Source: Armillaria gallica
Taxonomy: Eukaryota > Basidiomycota > Agaricomycetes > Agaricales > Physalacriaceae
Length of the DNA stretch: 64,000 bases
Assembly: GCA_037576215.1 (NCBI GenBank)
Contig: JBANDB010000002.1
Coordinates: forward strand, 7,068,001 to 7,132,000
Reading direction: 5' to 3'
Shown piece by piece: positions 58,780 to 64,000 of this stretch (position 1 is its first letter; every line of letters starts with the position of its first letter). The notes under the pieces are model-generated. The model did not search any database and was not told the origin of the DNA. It saw only the letters and a list, made by a program, of their open reading frames with translations. Made by a program: the position numbers and the translations under genes.

Positions 58780-60989
58780 CCGTGACTTTGTTTTATTGGA
58801 GTAGGCTGGCCATCGACGCGTCAAACTGTCTGTGCTTGAAGCAAACAGGCAATCGTCACTCCACATATCTGCCAGTTCGACCGAGCTGACCTCCTTGATT
58901 TCCCATCTACCAAGGATCTATCATCGCACTGGCCAACCATCATCTCACAGGAAAATGGCAAGAAAGACAAGGAAACCCCTTGACGAGGACGTTCGATAGG
59001 GAAAGAGCATTGCACATTTGAGAGTTGGCTTCCTAGACAGTCTCACGCGTCATTGACGCCGTCACTCCGAGGCTGTTGTATCCTTCCTGATTGTAACGAT
59101 GGATCCGAGGAAGGCGCACCGGTTATCGTCGACGACGACCAGGAAGCTGTTTATCTCTCCACCTCCCTCCCTCCGCAATGATGTCTTTGTTCGTCTGCGC
59201 CACAGCCCTCCCGCGCATCCTTCTCTTTTCCACAGAGATGTCTTCCCCTCTTTCCGCACAGAACCCGCTCTCATGTCGCTCTACTTCTCATCCGCAGATG
59301 TGCCCCGTCCTTCCCGCACGTACATCCATCCCCTGCGTAGACTACAACTGCCCTTGTCAGTATCAAGACCCTCGGAAAGGTAAGACGATTACCTTTTTCA
59401 ACTTCTCTATTCAGTGCCGCCTTGGCTGGTGCACATCGCGTTAACTATAGAGCATCAGACTTGTATTCGCATAATATAATTATTATCCTTACCTTTGAAT
59501 ATCTGTCCTTGCTTGAAGTCCGTCTCAAGATGAATAGCAACATCTTGCGGCAGAGCTGAACGAGACGACTAGCAAATCCCGGCATAAAAGGGCGAGGATT
59601 GGCCATCGCCGACGAGAACCAAACACTGATAGCAAGATGCTCTCGCCAACATCGAGCGCACCGAGCCAGGGAGTGCCCAACTGCGATGACTATCCAGATG
59701 CGAAGCACATGCTCTGGAGAGCGAGCACCAGGTGTCGAGGATATCAATGAGATGGACCTGTATTTATGTTTTTAGATCGATCGTATTTGGAGTAATCAAC
59801 AGACTCACCTGGTGCATGCGCTGATAATTAACGCTGCCGACACTTATCTTATGAGGCCGCGACGACCTAAATCCATTCTGAATCTAGGTCGACAGTTATC
59901 GATGCGCCGCCATCCCTCCCAGTCCTCGACGAAAGCATTTTCGCCTGTCCTCGCGCAAGTCCGAATCTTGAATGCAGAAGGAGAGCAGATGGGAACGGAG
60001 CACGGCGGTGTCCCTAGCGAGGCGACCTTGAGATCATTGACGTGGGCGTGTACTGTCTGGGCGGCGAGAGAGACGATATTAGAAACAAGAGAGATCCCAA
60101 CCAACTCACCACGCGCGACCGTATCCAATGGCCCTCGACGACCGAATCCTGGAGTCCTGAAATACTACCCAACGATGTTTCACCTCGTGAAAAGAGAGAA
60201 TAGGCGATGTACCTTGGAAATAGACTGCATAAAAGGGCTGTGATGGGGATAGTCGTTTGCCCGGCGAGGGAATTCCAGCGTTAATCCCGTTTGATTACTC
60301 CCTAGGCCGATTCAAGACTCCCTGAAGCGTGTCGGGCCCTAGCGGCGGACGACCCTCGTTAGTTTGAGTGAGGCGGCAAGGGAGGTCGCGGAGGTGACGA
60401 GGTGATGATCTGGTTCTCGTCGAAGGTGACTCTGATTAGTCAACCAAAGCTCTGCACTCATCATGTCCGTGGTCGAACCAGGCGGTTTGCGTCTCCTCAG
60501 CGTGGGCGGTACTGGTGAAGCCAGTAGCGAATCATAGTTCAACAGTGACATTGTAGAATCCTCCGTCCTGAGAATCGGAGACTCTGACGATAGCTTTGCG
60601 AATGCATGGGCTCAAGGGTGACGGCGAAACTGGTATCCTTGCTTGGCCTTTCTTCATCTGAAGACCCCTTGCCCTTGCGGCGGCGGACTCTTGTAAGTGG
60701 CGTTGAGGGCGATTTTGTGGCGGGAAAGGACGAAGTAGGCACGTAGGCACGCCCTTGATGAATAGCTCTGTCCGCATGGAAGATGAGGGGCATGCTGTAG
60801 TCGATGTCCAGGAGATGACACTACGAAATCCCTCTGCCAAGAGTTACGGAACCTTGATAAAGGAAGGGTGAGTTTCAGCAGTTCATTCGTTTTATTCTCT
60901 TACCCCCCGTCGCTTGCCTCGTCCATACTGGGACGTTTGATGTGTGTGTGCTGCGCGTCGCGTCTTGCGAGATGAGTGTTGTGACCGAA
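58780..60989. repeat. post-BTB and pre-U repeat blocks
   Basis: 58.78-59.44 kb parallels 49.92-50.6 kb; 59.46-60.7 kb parallels 51.4-52.58 and 23.4-24.7 kb; 60.75-60.99 kb parallels 46.9-47.18 kb. The uninterrupted run of blocks shows the original order of the repeat unit. On the minus strand, 60793-60339 keeps the recurring pieces ILRTEDSTMSLL and PPTLRRRK. No intact gene. Confidence 0.5.
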
Positions 60990-62010
60990 ATGGCATGTTT
61001 GGCTTGGTCAAACAAAACAAAGTCTCCTTTCACCCCCATGCTCATATTTTTTATCTCCCTTTTTCGTTCGGCAACATCAGTCAAGGTGCTTCAAACCAAT
61101 CTCTGACGAGCATGACTACAACGTTCGTACACTGGGCGTGGAATATGGGCGAGGGCATCAATCACAGAGCTCATGCGATGGATGATACATTTTAACCAAT
61201 CTCCCTCGACGACTAGATTCAAACCCAAGACGACGAATCCAAGGACCTGATTATAGGCTGAAACGGTGTATCGCCATCCGGCAAGTGGTGCGTCCACGTC
61301 GTGGAGATTCGTCGCACTCGACGATGATGGGAGTGCATGGTGTGGGCTTGGGCAAGCGGTGGAGGAAACGGGAGAAATGTCAATTTCCATGCAGACAGCG
61401 CGCCGTCGAGATGTAGGATGTGCTGGGAATGGCAAGTCTCTCCAATGACATGCATTCATTGGCACTCACATCTCTGTAGCTCGATCTTATCCACGCGACT
61501 CTCCTTCGCGTGAAGTACCAAGTCTTGGCCGCCCATGGCACGTCGAGAGCAGAGCTACTGAAGGGATGTTTGCGCGCGGGGATGGTAAGTGGCCCTCTGT
61601 TCGTCCACATAGCCTGATCTCACTCTTGCTTGAAGCATATGCTCAAAGAACATACCAAGCCCTTCCAAACACAAACACTGCGTCGTCGGGGACGCGGCGC
61701 GAGGACAACGGATTCGTGTCTGGATGGTGGCGTAGTCTGTAAATGCCAGTGACCGTCTTCAAAGTCCCGTCCGCGCTATTTGACCACCAGCGGCCAACGC
61801 GCCCAGAATCATGGCTACGCGAACAGGGTGCCGCGCGCTGCTGTTCACCCTCACCTTATCCAAAACGAAGCATTCCCGTGCCGTACAACCCGCTCATCTC
61901 TCTGACACGGTTGCCGTTGTGTGCCTACTCTATCTGCCGCTGTCTACTTTTAGGGTTCCTGCCCCATATTTTCCCCTCGCCGTTGTCAAAATAACCGGAT
62001 TATATCGTTC
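60990..62010 (+). pseudogene. U gene copy E
   Basis: Same order as copies B and D: 'aacaaaacaaagtctcctttcacccccatgctcatattttttatctccctttttcgttcggcaacatcag', the 'ctgggcgtggaatatgggcgagggcatcaatcacagag' part, 'tgtgctgggaatggcaagtctctccaatgacatgcattcattggcactcacatctctgtag', then an exon reading LDLIHATLLRVKYQVLAAHG with GTSRAELLKG in one frame and SLLLEAYAQRTYQALPNTNT. Needs frame changes; directly upstream of BTB copy F. Confidence 0.4.
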
Positions 62011-62129
62011 GCATATTTACTGTGGGAAAGCTCACTGGTGAATGACTCATAGGTCTGTCCTCTTTGTCACAATCTTTCATGCTTCGAAGGCTTACTCTTC
62101 TTACTCGCACTGGCTGCTCATGGACATCA

Positions 62130-63620
62130 AGATACCCTTTTGATAATGGCGCTTCATGTCATCGATACGATGCGGCAACGCGATTTTTCACAGATGAAGT
62201 GTTCCTTCGACGACACTTTGATCGCTGGCCAGATAATCATGGAAGACAGACGACCTGACGAATCTTCCTCATCTCCACCACTGCAAGCCAAGTCCTCTCC
62301 GTTCCGGTCATCAATGAAGCCGACAGCAAAGCCGTGACGGTAGTCGAGAGTCTGGGCCTGCCTCGCGAAGGCTACCGTAGCACAATCAGAATTGATATAC
62401 GAGTCGAACCTCACACCCGATATCGAGGTTACGCTTCCTTTTCGGCCAAATCTCGCTTTTACGTCTTGGCATGGAACGTCCAACCTACATCACGGCGGGA
62501 AACTGCCTCTCAATCTCAAGTTCTTCGTATGCACACGCATATCCCTCGTGAGGAGGCGATTTTTGCGAGCAGTCCGCTCTTGCAAAAAACACCGTTCGTG
62601 GATATATGTATGCACACCATCAGCTTGTGCAGGGACGCTTACTGATACTCCACTGTCAGATATCAAGATGGACGTGAAAGCAGCCAAACTCGCTTTCGAC
62701 GGCGGCGAGTTGGCGATATGGATGACGCAGATAGTGATTTCGACGAGGATTATGGTGATCCAGACATCGATGCTGCGCCGGCGCCGACTGCGACAGGTAA
62801 TTCCTCCTTGTGCTTGGTGCCTAATTATCGACTGATAACTATATGGCCAGATTTTGAGTGCCAAAAGCTTCAACCAGCATATGAGGAGCCGTAACCAGCA
62901 GGCGAACTTTTGCAAAACCCCTCGATAGTATCTTCCCCACCGGAATCGCCACCACAAACGGTATCGGCTGCCGATGACATTGACCCGTCAGCAGAAGAAT
63001 CCGCAGCGGAGCCTCTTGATGGACCGTTATCGCCGGTTTCATACCTAGATCGAATTCATAAAACGGAGGTAGAAGAGGCAAATCCCTTTGGGTCTATCTG
63101 GCATATGAATGCCACCGCCGCATACAAGACGTGTGTCGCTTTCGTTGAATTTGCGATCGATCCTGATTATATGCTAGTTGGAAAGCCCCTCTGGCGTCTC
63201 AAGCCCAGTGGAATCGGGATGTATATCCGCCCAAGTCGATGTATCGCTTTGCTGTGAAGGTGAGCAATTACATGTACAAGCTTATTTTATCTCTTCTGAT
63301 TTTCCTACCAGGTTGGGTGTTCGTACGCAGTTGACGCCGGGTAACATCATCACCGAGCCAGTATGTTCTCGTTTGTCGTATGGCCTGGTTCTGATAATGA
63401 TCCTTCCTAGGTATCCCGATATGGTTGGTCGACTACATCGCCGACCCTCTTATATAGGCAATGGGAAATGGCGGTGGTTCGGCGTGGCGAGTGTCCTCGT
63501 GCAACGGAGGTCATGAACAGGCTCATGTTTTCGACTTTGTTGGACACTTTCAAGCGTAGCATACCAGTGTTGGCTTTCAAGTTTCGTTTATTACACATAT
63601 TAAGTAACATATAGGTATCA
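62130..63620 (+). pseudogene. BTB copy F (decayed, internal deletion)
   Basis: Collinear with the BTB gene from 'cttttgataatggcgcttcatgtcatcgatacgatg' to the 3' part 'aggtatcccgatatg.ttggtcgac'. Readable parts: SSPPESPPQTVSAADDIDPS, PLDGPLSPVSYLDRIHKTEV and NPFGSIWHMNATAAYKT. Between the WKAPL-equivalent and SPKSMYRFAVK it has the same shortening as copy D, so the two share an ancestor with the deletion. The first exon is broken after 'atgaagccgacagcaaagccgtga'. Confidence 0.65.
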
Positions 63621-64000
63621 GAAATTCTTTAATGCAAATATCTTGTATCTCTTTAGTCGGCGACGTAAATTAAATGAAAGGATTACATCCGATACCCAAG
63701 CTATTATGAGTCTGATCTCAGACGTACATTGTCGACTAACACTTTTGAATGGTCCTTGTGGAGGTTGACACGGGTGCCTCGCGCCAGTAGTACTCGTGAA
63801 GTCGACAGCGAATCGTGGGTCAAAGGTGTGTTAGCGATAGTTTTGTGAAAATGATGGTGACGTTGGCGTCAATGCCTATGCAGCAATCTGTTAGCTCGCG
63901 CCTCAGAAAGGGTCTACCAAAATCTCTACCTCAAGCAAAGGCCTCCGCTGTCGCATCCGCCATGACCCTGGGACTCGGAAGGTAAGGAAGTGAATCACAG
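63621..64000. repeat. start of another repeat block, cut by window end
   Basis: 63797-63850 resembles 16765-16850, and 63888-64000 parallels 51309-51450 ('cagcaatctgttagctcgcgcctcagaaa', 'acctcaagcaaaggc', 'ctgtcgcatccgc', 'gggactcggaaggtaaggaagtgaatcaca'). No gene. The repeat probably continues beyond the window. Confidence 0.5.

Overview
The window looks like nuclear DNA of a mushroom-forming basidiomycete (Agaricomycetes). The genes carry many short GT-AG introns of about 41-65 nt. Families typical of that group are present: DUF6534 membrane proteins, a trichodiene-synthase-like terpene synthase, BTB/POZ proteins, NACHT STAND proteins and a FAR1-type MULE remnant. No bacterial gene organisation is seen.

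Layout: 0-3.6 kb holds no recognised gene apart from a broken MULE DNA-binding fragment. 4.6-7.4 kb (+) is an intact peroxisomal acyl-CoA synthetase. 7.9-9.3 kb (-) is an intact nine-exon DUF6534 membrane protein. 9.3-13.5 kb is mostly unassigned. A tRNA-Trp(CCA) gene with an intron lies at 13.7 kb. 14.8-16.7 kb (+) is the one BTB/POZ gene without visible lesions, and 17.2-18.3 kb (+) is a two-exon leucine-rich protein. 20.2-22.9 kb (+) is a second, paralogous acyl-CoA synthetase with the same exon plan and the same C-terminal SKL signal.

From about 23 kb to the end the sequence is a patchwork of decayed segmental duplications. A module made of an unrecognised multi-exon gene ('U') followed by a BTB gene recurs at 35.6-37.8 (+), 43.6-41.8 (-), 47.2-49.9 (+) and 61.0-63.6 kb (+), with partial copies at 33.5 and 57.4 kb. 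Two NACHT genes (27.4-31.3 and 54.0-57.3 kb) lie in a direct duplication of about 3.9 kb but end in unrelated C-terminal domains. Between them are a terpene synthase (40.3-41.5 kb) with one frameshift, two decayed terpene synthase fragments and a proline-peptidase fragment. Two solo LTRs in opposite orientation (24.7 and 50.8 kb), each with a perfect 5-bp target duplication, mark past retrotransposon insertions.

Functionally, the intact set (two PTS1 acyl-CoA ligases, a membrane protein, BTB and leucine-rich proteins) does not form an evident pathway, although the two ligases suggest expanded peroxisomal acid activation. The accessory half shows birth and death of BTB and NACHT genes with domain exchange, plus a failing sesquiterpene locus. 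All exon joins were made by hand from splice signals and paralogue comparison. No alignment or database search was run.
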